DNA of 64,000 nucleotides from Phanerochaete sordida (Eukaryota > Basidiomycota > Agaricomycetes > Polyporales > Phanerochaetaceae): assembly GCA_019973155.2 (NCBI GenBank), contig BPQB01000093.1, positions 1-64,000 of the forward strand, written 5' to 3'. The first letter of the stretch is position 1; every line of letters begins with the position of its first letter. Positions 1 to 10,440 of this stretch are shown piece by piece. The translations under genes and the position numbers were made by a program. The notes beneath the pieces are model-generated. The model ran no database searches. It was not told the origin of the DNA and saw only the letters and a program-made list of their open reading frames with translations.

Positions 1-108
1 ATACCAAGTTTCAAGTCAATCGGACCAGTAGAAAGCTCGGGGCAGAAAAAAGTCTCAATGTAGAAAAGCTCCCAAAGTGCTGGTCTGAATTGGAACGATG
101 TCTTCATT

Positions 109-3100
109 TCATTCAGAAATCGTAACAGGTCGGGATGTCTCCAGCGTCGGTCCGTAGGACAGTACCGCGCCTGTACGCCAGTCGCTGGCGTCGGTGGAGA
201 CAGAGATCTTGTTGTCTCCCATGTTGTTGTGGTCGATCGTCGTGAGGCATTCGCGCGAGATGACGAGTTCCTTGATCGCGTCGAAGGCGCCCTGGTGGAC
301 AGCGGTCCACCCAGGCCAGTCGCGTTCGGCGTCCTTTGTCGTGAGTGGTGTTAAGAGACGTGTGTGCTCGGCCAGGTTCGGCAAGAATTTGTCGAGGTAC
401 CGCACGAGCCCTAGAAAGGCCCGCACGTCGGTCGTGTTGCGTGGAATCGGCCAGTTGAGAACCTTCTCGACCTTCGAGCCATCGGCCTCGATGCCACGTG
501 CGGAGATGATGTGGCCGAGGAACTTGATTTCGTCGGCGAAGAGCTGAGTCTTCTTGCGCGAGGCGAAGAGGCTGTTTTCGCGTAGCGCGTCGAGGACGAG
601 TTCGACGTTCGCGCGATGTTCGTCGAGTGTCTGGGACCAAATGACGATGTCGTCAAGGTACACATGGCAGATGGTACCGACGAGGTGTCTGAGAGCCTGG
701 AACATGCGACGTTGGTGAGTAGCGGGTGCATTTCTGCACCCTTGTGGCATCACGAGCCATTCGTACAGCCCGAACGGGGTGGTTACCGCCGTGTACTGCA
801 CGTCATCGGGATGTACACGCGTTTGAAAAAAGGAGTTCGTCATATCCAGCTTACCGAATATCTTGCCACGAGCGCAGTCGCTTAAGATCTCGTTTACGGA
901 CGGTAATGGATGGCGATCCGGCACCGTGTTGTCGTTGAGTGCCCGGTAGTCGTTGACCCAGCGCGGCTTGGCTGTAGGGTCGTTCTTGGGGATCAGGAAT
1001 GCCGGAGACGCATACGGGGATGAGGATGGTCGCATGCGTCCAGCGGCGAGATGTTCGTCGAGTAGTGTGCGCCAAACTTCGCGGTACTTCTTCGGGCAGT
1101 CGTATTGTCGCTTAGCGATGACGAGATTGGGGTCCTTGAGTCGGAAATGGTGGTATACGTTCGTCGGCAGTCGCTCGATTGGGGGAATATCTTCTGGGAA
1201 TAGGTCGTCGTATTTGGTTCGCATTATCGTCTCCTCTTTCTCCATGGTGCTTTTCCAAGCCAGCACCGTGCACGCGTCCTTCACCATCGCCACCGTTGTC
1301 TTCATCCTCGCCTCCTCTTCCCTCTCCTCTTGAACTAATCGCACGCGCTCCGCGCGCTCTTCTTCGGCCGTGTCGTAGTCGATGTCGGGAGGGGGGAAAA
1401 AGCGGTATTGAATGTTCGATAAACGCAAACGTCCAAAAGCGAAGCAAGGGAGAGCAGGAGGGGAACAAGAACGGGTAGGATTAGGTGAAAAAAGGGAAAA
1501 AATGGATGGAAGGGGCCGCTGCGGGTCGTCTTCTTTAACGGTATTACGCCCGCAGTCCGGCAAAGGGTGCGCGACGCCGCTTGCAATGACGGTATTCGAC
1601 GCGCGCACCCGCGGAACGAGTAACGGATCGACGGTCGAGGACGGAGTGAGCGGGTCGTCCAGCCGCAACTCGTCCGCGCGAAAGGCGTGAATGGTTTCGG
1701 CGTGCAAGGGTGCCTGAATGGCGAAATAATCTACATTAAACTCGAAGAGCTCTTTTAGTTCAATAATAACACGTTGTTTCAAATTACGCGAAGCGCGCTC
1801 GGCCTTGGTACTTTCATAGACTGCCTCGGCACGAGCTTCTTTAGGAGTCAAAGGACGGGGTGCAGGAACAGGAGTGGGAAGATGAAGAAGATCGCGCCCG
1901 GTCGGCTTCTCAATGACGGTGTTGCCGCCGGGGTCGACCACGAGAGAGTTGGCAGAAAGAAATGGGAGTCCAAGAATGACGGGGGCACAAAGGGAATCCA
2001 CGACAATGGCAAGTACAGTCTTTGATGTCCAAGAGAAACACGGAGAGGAGATGCGAAGTTTGACAAATTCAGAAGCCGTCCCGCTGCTGTCCCCCCAAGC
2101 CCCACTGAGGGGCACGGGCTGATACATCCGGCGCAGGCGCAGGCCGCAGCTGGTCGCGACATCGCGTTTAATCAGAACTGCAGATGACCCGGTGTCAATC
2201 AGCATCTGGATAGCAGCGGGAACGACGGACGAAGAAGAATGGGGCGTCCGCGTATCGCCAGCGCGTACGACAGCGGGAAAATGGATATGGGGCGCAAAAA
2301 GACCTGCCACGTACTCATCGGAGTCCTCACTACCGGTGTGGTAGTCGAGGACAGAACACGACGCAGCGGTCGGAGAGCTTGTGCGCACCGCAGCGACAAC
2401 AACAGGGGTGTTGTTCGGGTCGTCGATGTTCACGGCGGCGACCGTGCGACGTGTACCGGTCGTGCTCGAAGTAGCGTGTTTCGCGTCGTACTTCGCCTTA
2501 GCCGCGTTCGCCGCAGCCTCGGTCAGCGTCGGGAAGTCCGGCGCGGGCCAGTCGTTGGGACAAGTGTCCTTGGTGTGTCCGGCGTAGAAGCGCCTGCACT
2601 TGTAGCAGCCTCGGTGCTTGATGATGAGAGCGCGTTCGTCCTCGGAGAGACGCTTCGGGCGTGTGCGCGGGGAGTCGTTGCGAGGTTGGTTACTGCGCTG
2701 CGTGTTCTCCTTGGGCGCGGAACGCTGTGCGTTGATCAGCGCGATGACGCGCTGGCGTTCGCGCATGCGACGTTGGTCGTACTCGTCGACAGTGTCGCGC
2801 CAAGCTTTGTAGCCCTTGATAGACTTCGTGTTGTTCTCGCGACAAAGAGAACGTAGGTCCTCGCAGACCTTGGACTCAATCTCCTTCCGGAACTTCGCGT
2901 CGTCGAGCTCGGCGTCAGTGCCGACAAGGCCGCTGCGATAGTTCTCAGCCTTGGTGACCCACTCAGCGAAGGGTTCGGAGTCCTTCTGCTTCATGCTGAG
3001 CAACTTGAGCTCGAGCTCGTACTCCCAGTCTTTCGGGAGCCAGCGCTTCGAGACCTCCTTGACGAAGTCGGCGAACGTCATCTTCTTATAGTGTTCGCGG

Positions 3101-3720
3101 TCGGCCGCGATCCAGTCGCGAATGCGCAGGTCCGAGAAGCCGGTGCAAACGTGCGCGACTTGCTTGTCTTCGTCGAGAGTCTTGTGCGTGAAGTAGTCAT
3201 CGCAGGCGTGTTGCCACTTCTGGAAAACCTCCGGGGTGAGGTCTCCGGGGTCGACGATGGGAACGTTCTTCTTGACGTCGTGACGTACTTCTGCGACGTT
3301 GGGTGCCATGTTGCGTGGTTTGGTCTGGGTGTATGCGGGGATGAGTTCGTCGTCGGAGTCACTCGATTCGGACAGGCAGGAGGTGTCGGTTGGGGTTGTG
3401 GCGTGCACAGGACGTGCGGAGGGATGTGTTATGAGGTTCCGAGGGGTCTCGGGGGTCTGTGGTTGCGATGTGGAAGAAGTCGGCGGCGTTCGAGGTCGAC
3501 CGCTTACGGGCGCTTGTTCTCGACGTTCGACGTCGAGCTCGTCGGCATCGGGGGTGCTTGTGCGACTCGGAGCTTCTATGTGTTCACCGAACTCGCGTTC
3601 GAGTTCCGATAAAGGAGTGAGTGGGGGTGAAGGGGATTGAGCGCGAGCCTGCTGTCGCGTGGTGAGCGAGTGGGGAACGGACGGCGTTCGGCGCGTCAGT
3701 TTGGCGACCGACGCGACTAG
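109..3720 (-). mobile_element. Ty3/gypsy LTR retrotransposon Gag-Pol, 3'-truncated
   Basis: One long minus-strand frame carries, in order, a retrotransposon Gag domain, a zinc knuckle of the form CX2CX6HX4C near 2560-2610, an aspartic protease with the DTGSS motif near 2190, and a reverse transcriptase whose active site reads YLDD near 660. It ends just inside RNase H (STDAS near 190). A stop follows at 109, and the next 108 bases no longer look like RNase H, so the rest of RNase H, the integrase and the 3' LTR are lost or displaced. The frame is open back to about 3720 and codes a Pro/Ser-rich N-terminus, but I find no ATG upstream of the Gag domain; the first conventional alternative is a GTG at 3408. 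Missing start and missing 3' half suggest a dead copy. Family assignment is firm; the element's exact ends are not. Confidence 0.93.
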
Positions 3721-4069
3721 TTATTGACGTGATGGTTCCTCTACCGCGACGTGCGGTGACCGGCGACGATATCTCGAGTACTGAGGTACTCCGAGAACTC
3801 CTGCCAACAGAGGTCGGCGCAGGAGGTGACGAGACTGTTCGGTGTTCAAAAAAAAGTGGAACTGGCGGCGTGCCAGAACACTCGGGAATAGAACAGGAAC
3901 GGGCTTCGTCGTGTTAGCGTGAGCTCAGGGTGTAATATACATGAAATACAAAGATTGCGTACCTTCGTCGTGTTAGCGTGAGCTAAGGAGCACGACGAAG
4001 GACGGCGCGCTAAAGCATGTGTCCGAAAAGGGAAGGTAAGCACGGTCGTAACCCTGCCCAGGGTTACAC
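3721..4069. repeat. Retroelement 5' leader or LTR remnant with duplicated 22-mer
   Basis: This stretch lies upstream of Gag. The 22-mer CTTCGTCGTGTTAGCGTGAGCT occurs twice in direct orientation, starting at 3904 and at 3963. The second copy is also one arm of an inverted repeat: CCTTCGTCGTG near 3962 pairs with CACGACGAAGG near 3990. I could not define LTR ends, a primer binding site or a target-site duplication, so calling it part of the element rests on position. Confidence 0.4.
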
Positions 4070-4321
4070 ATGCGCCGCGCGGAGTATCGCCCGCGGACGG
4101 AGGTGCGCGACGGCGCAGGGCCCGGCGAGGGGGGCATGGGCGGTGAGCTTGCGGACGGGGTCGAGGAAGCCGAGGCTGTCCAGCCTGACTTCGCCGGAGG
4201 GAAGGCGCTCGCGAGGCAGTGGAAGGAGGTTGTTTACGAGATGGTGGCTGTATGCGCTGGTACTGCTGTCGTCTTGTCTGTCGCGGTGTGGATGGCGGTC
4301 AAGGCAAGCGGCCTCATGTGA
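4070..4321 (+). CDS. Possible small tail-anchored membrane protein
   Basis: This 83-residue ORF opens with an ATG. It has a charged, Gly/Glu-rich N-terminal half and a hydrophobic segment of about 20 residues beginning near residue 57 (EMVAVCAGTAVVLSVAVWMA), followed by a short basic tail. That layout resembles a tail-anchored single-pass protein or the last exon of a larger membrane protein. It sits between the retroelement edge and the convergent zinc-module gene, so upstream exons could have been displaced by the insertion. No family is recognised, and codon use is only modestly gene-like. Confidence 0.35.
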   Translation: MRRAEYRPRTEVRDGAGPGEGGMGGELADGVEEAEAVQPDFAGGKALARQWKEVVYEMVAVCAGTAVVLSVAVWMAVKASGLM

Positions 4322-4425
4322 TATGTATCCACGATTGGCCCGCCAATACAGGGACACTGCAGATATCCGTCACTTACTCGACTACTATGGCTACGGACGG
4401 AAAACATGAGCGCTCAAAAAGAAGA

Positions 4426-7400
4426 TCAAACGCGAGGGAAAGGAGGGGGTGCATCAGCGAGCCTTGTCAGGACCTGTCCCAGCATGCTCTCCAGCCGCGC
4501 CTGGCCCTGCTCAATCGCCTCAATCCTGTGGTCCAACCGCTGCACATGCTGGCGCAGCTCAGAGACAGCGGCGGTCTCCGGAGAGCTGATGGTCACTTCC
4601 GTGGCTGAAGATGTCCTGCTCTCGAGCGCGAGTGGCTTGCATTGGACGAGCGCGTGGGTATAGCTGTGCTGTATGCGTGGCGCCACAAATGGGCTTTCGC
4701 GGCGAGTCATACAGGCGGCGCACATGAACGAATCGTCTGTCGGCATCAAGGCGTAAATCGGGATAGCTAGATGCGGAGAACCAAGGGACGTACCGGGACG
4801 AGACCCGTGATACCAAGATAGTTGCTTATAGGGTTTGCTGCATGCTACGCAAGGCAGGAGCGTGCTGGCTTCGCACTCGTTGCAGATGAAGAACCGGCAG
4901 TCTGAGAAATGGTAAAGCGGGTGTTGTGCTAAGTAAACGGTGACACGAACCTTCGTCGAAGCAATTCACGCAGAACCAGCTGCTCCTTGACAGGTCCAGG
5001 CTAGAGGCACAGACTCCGCACGCGATCGTGGAATAGGATTGCCTCCTCTTGGGTGTCACTGGGCGTTTGCCCTTTCCTGACAGGGTCTTGCGAACAGGTG
5101 AGATCGAGGGCGCCTGGGACTTCGATTTCACCTGCGTGTATTCGTCGACCACGCTATCATTGACTGAATGAAAGTCAGGCTACGTACGCAGATCAGGAGC
5201 ATAACTTACAGAAATGCGTAGCAAGATCATCTTCGTCCGCCAGAGCGTCCGGAGCGAAGCTATGCTTCAGTGTATGCTTGGCCGAGGCAAGAGCAGCCCG
5301 GGCGACTTCTTCCAGAGCGTACATATCGCGAAGGTGCTGAACGGTCCGTACCTTCACGCTGTCGTGAGAGATGTGATGCGGCTTTGCTCCTGCTGCATGA
5401 TGCTTGACGTGACTAGACCGACACCTCATGTCGTCGCAGAAGCTAATCGCGGTAAGGTAGTTTCCGTCTGGAGGGAGGCAGTCCAGGCAGATGATTCTGG
5501 CACCTCGGATCTGGTACGTGCAACCGGCGCACTCGACCCCGCTGAGAATGAATATCAGGGTAAGGCGATGACGAGATATACTGTTCGTAACTCACAGATG
5601 TTTTGGTATGAGTGCGAGTCGGGCGTCCCTCATAGCACGGTAATAAGCCGCATCCTCTGCCGTGATCGCGCCTCGCTTCTCTGTCCAAAGCAGACGTTCG
5701 CGATGGTCAAGTGGGCGTCCGTACGAGGTGTAGTTTCGGATGTCGAACTCGATGAGTGTACTGCGGGCTTCCCGTCGCTCGGCGAAGAACGCCTTGGACC
5801 AGCTCGCCCGGCGAATACCAAGGAGGATCGCAGTACGAGCGAACTTCCACAGCGCAGCAATCCGACCTCGTCGGAATTCGGATGGGGGCGGACGACAACG
5901 CATGACGTCTGCCGGGACTTTCTTGAGAATGAAGCGATACTGGTGCGACCTCTGGTCCTCCGTCCATCCATCGGTACCGACAATGGTGTGCTCGTCTTTC
6001 AGGTATCCGGAGAAGTATTTCGCGCGAAATTCGTGGGAGTAATGTATGCTGAACTGAACAAGCAGCGGACCACCCGCTGTTTGCGAGCAGATGCCGACCA
6101 AGCGATACGAAGAACCGAAGTGTGTCCCCTCGTCTTCAAAGTCGTACTCCGCAGATCGGCTGGGCTGAGCATGGAAGGATGTCATCAGGAATATGGGGTA
6201 CTCGTCGGGACTATAGACAAATCCGTTCCATGCTCCTAGACTGATGGAGAGTAATCTGAGCATAAGGTCGGATGTCATGGGCTTAGAACCAGCTTACATG
6301 CCCTGTACTTGCGTAGGATGGTCAAGTTGAGGCTTCTGTGAGAAGATGGCCGGGTTGCGAACCGCGGGTGGTAGTGAAATCGGCGGCTGGCGCACGCAGT
6401 GGCATGAGGGCAAATCTCGAGGAGGCCGAACGGCGGATGATAGATCTTGAGCATCGACTGTCTCGTCGTCCACGTCGATTTGCGTTCGCAGTGCCTTCCA
6501 CATAGGGCTTGCGTCATGGAAGTATTCAAACTAAGCAGATTCGGTCTGGGTGAGCTCTGTCAAAAATCCGACGGCGAGAAGACGTACGACTTCGCATGCG
6601 AAGCGTTTGACGTTCTGCGGCGTATCATGGGCTCTGTGTAGGCCTAAAGCTACCAGCTGCGTAAACCAGAGTGAGCTGTCGCGCAACATACATCGCGACT
6701 TACCGGAAATTTGCTCAAACCGTCGTGCAAACGCTTGATACACGTGAAGAAGTCCGGCCACGGCAACCCCGACTTTGGCTTCGCATACGGCTTGCTGCTC
6801 AGCTATTTTGAACAAATGCCAGTGGGACTGTAGCAGTAGATAGAGCAGCGGGAAGATGTACTGTCTCGCATGAGCCAAGGTTAAGTGAAGGAGCAGCTGA
6901 TATGAACGCACAGTTTCTATCCTCCCAGGACCCACGACAGTCGTGATTGTCTCCACCGCGTCCAAGTTATAGTCTATGCCTTCGAGATTCTCCCTAATCC
7001 TCCGCTCTTCTAACGAGAAGTACGCAAGGAATTTATGCTCGAAGTGGCGAACGACGGGGATAGCGGGCTGCAGTGATTCCACAATCTTTACGCCGTCGGT
7101 CCATACCTGGTGCAGATAGCTATCGATGAGTGGCCGATTCTGTGGGAGCACGCGATATCTGGCCGCGAACATGCGAGCAAATGTCAGGCGGATCTGGTCG
7201 CGATACCATGTCGCAGAGATTTGCCAGCCTGCATCACAGCTTCAGTCTCAGCTCCTTGGATGGTGCCCAGATTTACCAATGGTCCAATAAGCAAGCCAGT
7301 GGCGGAGACTGCGTAGGATGAGCGTCTGGTCATGGCAGGATGAGTAGCGGTAGTCACATACGTCCATCCCAGTGCCCTTGGCTGCAGATCCGAGAACCTG

Positions 7401-9231
7401 TTTACTTCCGCGATCGTGACGTACCCAGAGCTGTCCTCATCGAAAGCCTCTTTGATGCGCTGAACGTGGGGAAGGTCGAAGAAATCGATAGCCCAGTCGT
7501 CGCCAGGAAAGTCTAGCGTTTCCATAGACAGCGTCCGACGTCCGCTCCCCGCGTGTAGGTGATCGCGTAGAGTCATAGCGAATCTATTCGAGGGAACGTT
7601 GGTTCTCCAGCCCTATCAAAGTAAGCTGTGCATCAGATAGTGTTCAACGCCGAAGATGTACGCTTACCATCTCTCTCCACAGTTCCCTAACCTCCTACAG
7701 GCATGATGTTGATCAGTCCGTTGCTGCGAGAGATCACTGTCTGCAGCGACATACCTCATCGTGGATGGCTTCATGAGGTCCAGCTCTCAGCTCCTGTATA
7801 ACACGGTCGCTCCCTTCGTGTATGACTGCCGAGAGATCTTCTTGCAGGCGACTCCGTTGAAGCGCAAACTTCCTTTGAAATATGACCATATTGTTCTGAA
7901 GCGCGGTGTCCAACTCCTCCTGGAGGCCATCTTTTACGTCGTTGAGAATGGTGGTAGAATTCAGCATGGTGCGCTCGCTGATGTCCGGCCTGAGCTTGGT
8001 ATCTGTGTCTAGCTGAAGATTGGATGAACTCGGCGAGTGGAAGATTCCCTTGATTCTTGACGACTCAAGACTGTAGTCGAACTCGAGCAGTTCACGTAGC
8101 GCACTATCGCTGCGTTCGACGAAGCGTGAACCGCCTCGCTCGACGACCTTTGCTTCCATGAGGGCCTCCTCGGGCGGCTTGAGCTCGTGCAAGGCACGCT
8201 GAAGGAGGCTGACCAGAGCAACAAGACTGCGAGTAGACACATTATTCGCGCGAACGAATGTAGACAATGGGTAAACTTACCTTTCGCTATGGGTGTCCAA
8301 GGTGTGCTTCACGTCATCCGTGACAGTCGCTGTGTGCAGCGACAATGCGAACTTGAGCTCTTTCCTTCTCTGGTGGAAACGAACAACGTGCTCGGCGAGC
8401 CGGGCCTCCCAAATTGGGCCCTTCAGAACCTTCACCAGCAGCCTCTTCTTCGAATAAGTGTCGCAAGCATTCGCGCAGTCCTTGATATCTTCAGCTACCT
8501 GCTTCATCAGAGACTGCAGCCGCCCTTCAATAGTAAGGCCATCGGGGCCAACGTGATGAGGGTCTCTGACGTTCCGCAGCCTAGCACGTAACATATGAGC
8601 ACATCACCAGATTGGTAAGATGGGACGCTTACTGCACTAAGACCCTGATCATGTCCTTCATCGCGACGTACAGTGCTATGATCCTCTTATCGTTCTCCTG
8701 ACGGGTCCGCTCCATGCTGTACACAGCCTTGAAGGCCAGGATAGGAACTGCATTGGATCAATATGTGCCAAGGAAGTGCATGATTAAAACATACCTGCAA
8801 CAAACGGATGTATTTTAGCGACATCGTCCAAAGCCTTCATGAACCAGTGATAGTCGTCCATGAAAGTGGTGATACCAGTCTTGAGCATTTGAACTGCGGC
8901 CGATGTATCCGCAGCCAAGTCACTGTCCGGCGAAGCAAGATCCAAACGGTCTCCTATGAAAACCAAATTCAGTGCTGAGTTGTACATCGGATGACAAGGC
9001 AGTACCTGAGTCGTCAAGGTTGCGCTCAACCCTCGAAAAGGCGGGTCCGCGGTCAAGCTGAGCTGCTAATGGCCCGAGATCTGCGTCGGAGACCGAGTCC
9101 TTGTAGCGACGATAGGGGACTGGAGTTGGCATAGACAGAATACCATGCGGAGACCCGCAAGTTGGGATCGGAGAGGTCTCTTCGGCTCCCGAAGAGCAAT
9201 TTCCTGAGGACGATGCTACCTCGCAAGCCAT
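4426..9231 (-). CDS. Helical-bundle / EF-hand / zinc-module protein, 1,341 aa
   Basis: I spliced 16 exons with consensus sites and the frame holds throughout: 9006-9231, 8795-8953, 8633-8747, 8281-8580, 7755-8226, 7668-7694, 7362-7612, 7277-7308, 6704-7228, 6588-6649, 6298-6530, 5596-6255, 5210-5541, 4951-5163, 4794-4901 and 4426-4736. The start ATG at 9231 has an ideal ACCATGG context; an in-frame ATG lies at 9252. Residues about 75-260 are amphipathic helices resembling N-terminal bundles (HeLo/MLKL-like) of fungal immune-type proteins; this is inference. A coiled-coil-prone stretch follows. Residues about 491-502 form a perfect EF-hand loop (D-x-D-x-S-G-x-V-T-x-x-E). The middle is helical and ends in a Trp/Arg-rich segment (ALWKFA, WSKAFFAERRE). 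Two Cys-rich modules follow at about 1022-1060 (CAGC, CLDC) and 1180-1245 (CGVC, FCVNC, CNEC, CVAC, CAAC), then a short coiled coil. The 54-bp intron at 6650-6703 is in frame and could be retained. No signal peptide. Function unknown. Confidence 0.85.
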
Positions 9232-10440
9232 GGTGGTGTCGAGTATCGGCATAACTCCGGAAGCGCGTGTTCCTGGAGGGATACTGTCAGCTCTTGGAGA
9301 GCGACGTGCTCGCCCTCGTCTCGAGAAGTGGCGAAGGTGCTGGAGCATCGCGAAGGTTGCGGACCAGTACACGAGGACGTCTCGGGCTTTTTATAACTGG
9401 TTGGCTGCGCATTCGTACCTGATCACAAAGTTCGCAGCTCAGAGCCTGTGCACTAGCACAGAATGGAAATCATGCCCACCTTCATATTGGCTGCTTGGCG
9501 CGACTCGGCGAACCAGGACCTAAATCCAAGCGCGCAAACGTTGTCGACTGTCCACCTGAAACGGCGTTAGAGACGCGAGATCTGAGCGTGGCCTGTCCGT
9601 GGTGAACTTTTGACGACTTCGCTTGAGCTCACACGACGACTGTCTATTTCGAAACAGCAGACTTCGCCCCAAGAGCGCGCGCTGACCATTAAGTCAGCGC
9701 CTCAAACCAAGGACAAGACCCTGCGTAGCACCCACCTCGCACAGCCGACCAGCGCAGGCCTATTACGTCTGTGGGGATAGTAGGAAATGTCGCCCTGCGG
9801 ACTCAATTGAAGTTGACAGCGACCTGCCGATCCGTCCGTCGACAGATGACGTTGTCAGCATCGTCGCCGAGGGCCCCAACCAAAGTGGCGCAGTGCTGTG
9901 TAGCGATACCCGTGTGGCTGTAAGTCCGTGATGTGGCCGTAGTTGAACTTTGTTTGCTGGGCAGTGCAGGCCCACGAGAGATACACCGACACGAGACAGT
10001 GAAAGCGTATCCCCGGCTGCCTTGTGGCCACAGTACGACACCGGCGCATCTAAATCTCTGCGTGAGTGTCCGGAGCGCGAAGAGGGAGTGGAAAAGTACA
10101 CGCACGCAACCGCGTAGTTCCGCGCACCACGGAAGACAACACGCGGACCTCTTGATAAGAGTCAAAGATAGGCGGACCTGCGAGGCTTTGAAGGGGCATC
10201 ACGAAGCACCCGTCCACCCCGTGCTCAGGAACAGAGAGACAGACCTGAGGAAGACAAGTGTGGTTAGTGTGGGGCCCCAGAGTACGTAGAAGATGGATAG
10301 GCTCACTCAGCTCACTTCAACTCAGGTAGCTGACAGGCTCGCCACTCACTCGTAGCCTCATCGCACTCCACTATAATACTTGCGATGATTCCAAATACAC
10401 GTTGCTCGATATTAGTAGTACATTAGCAGAATACTTGTGT
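9232..10440. other. Intergenic region
   Basis: This lies between the start of the EF-hand/zinc-module gene and the 3' end of the USP-like gene, both on the minus strand. Short ORFs on both strands show no recognisable domain. It should hold the promoter of the EF-hand gene, but I see no strong TATA element. Confidence 0.6.
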
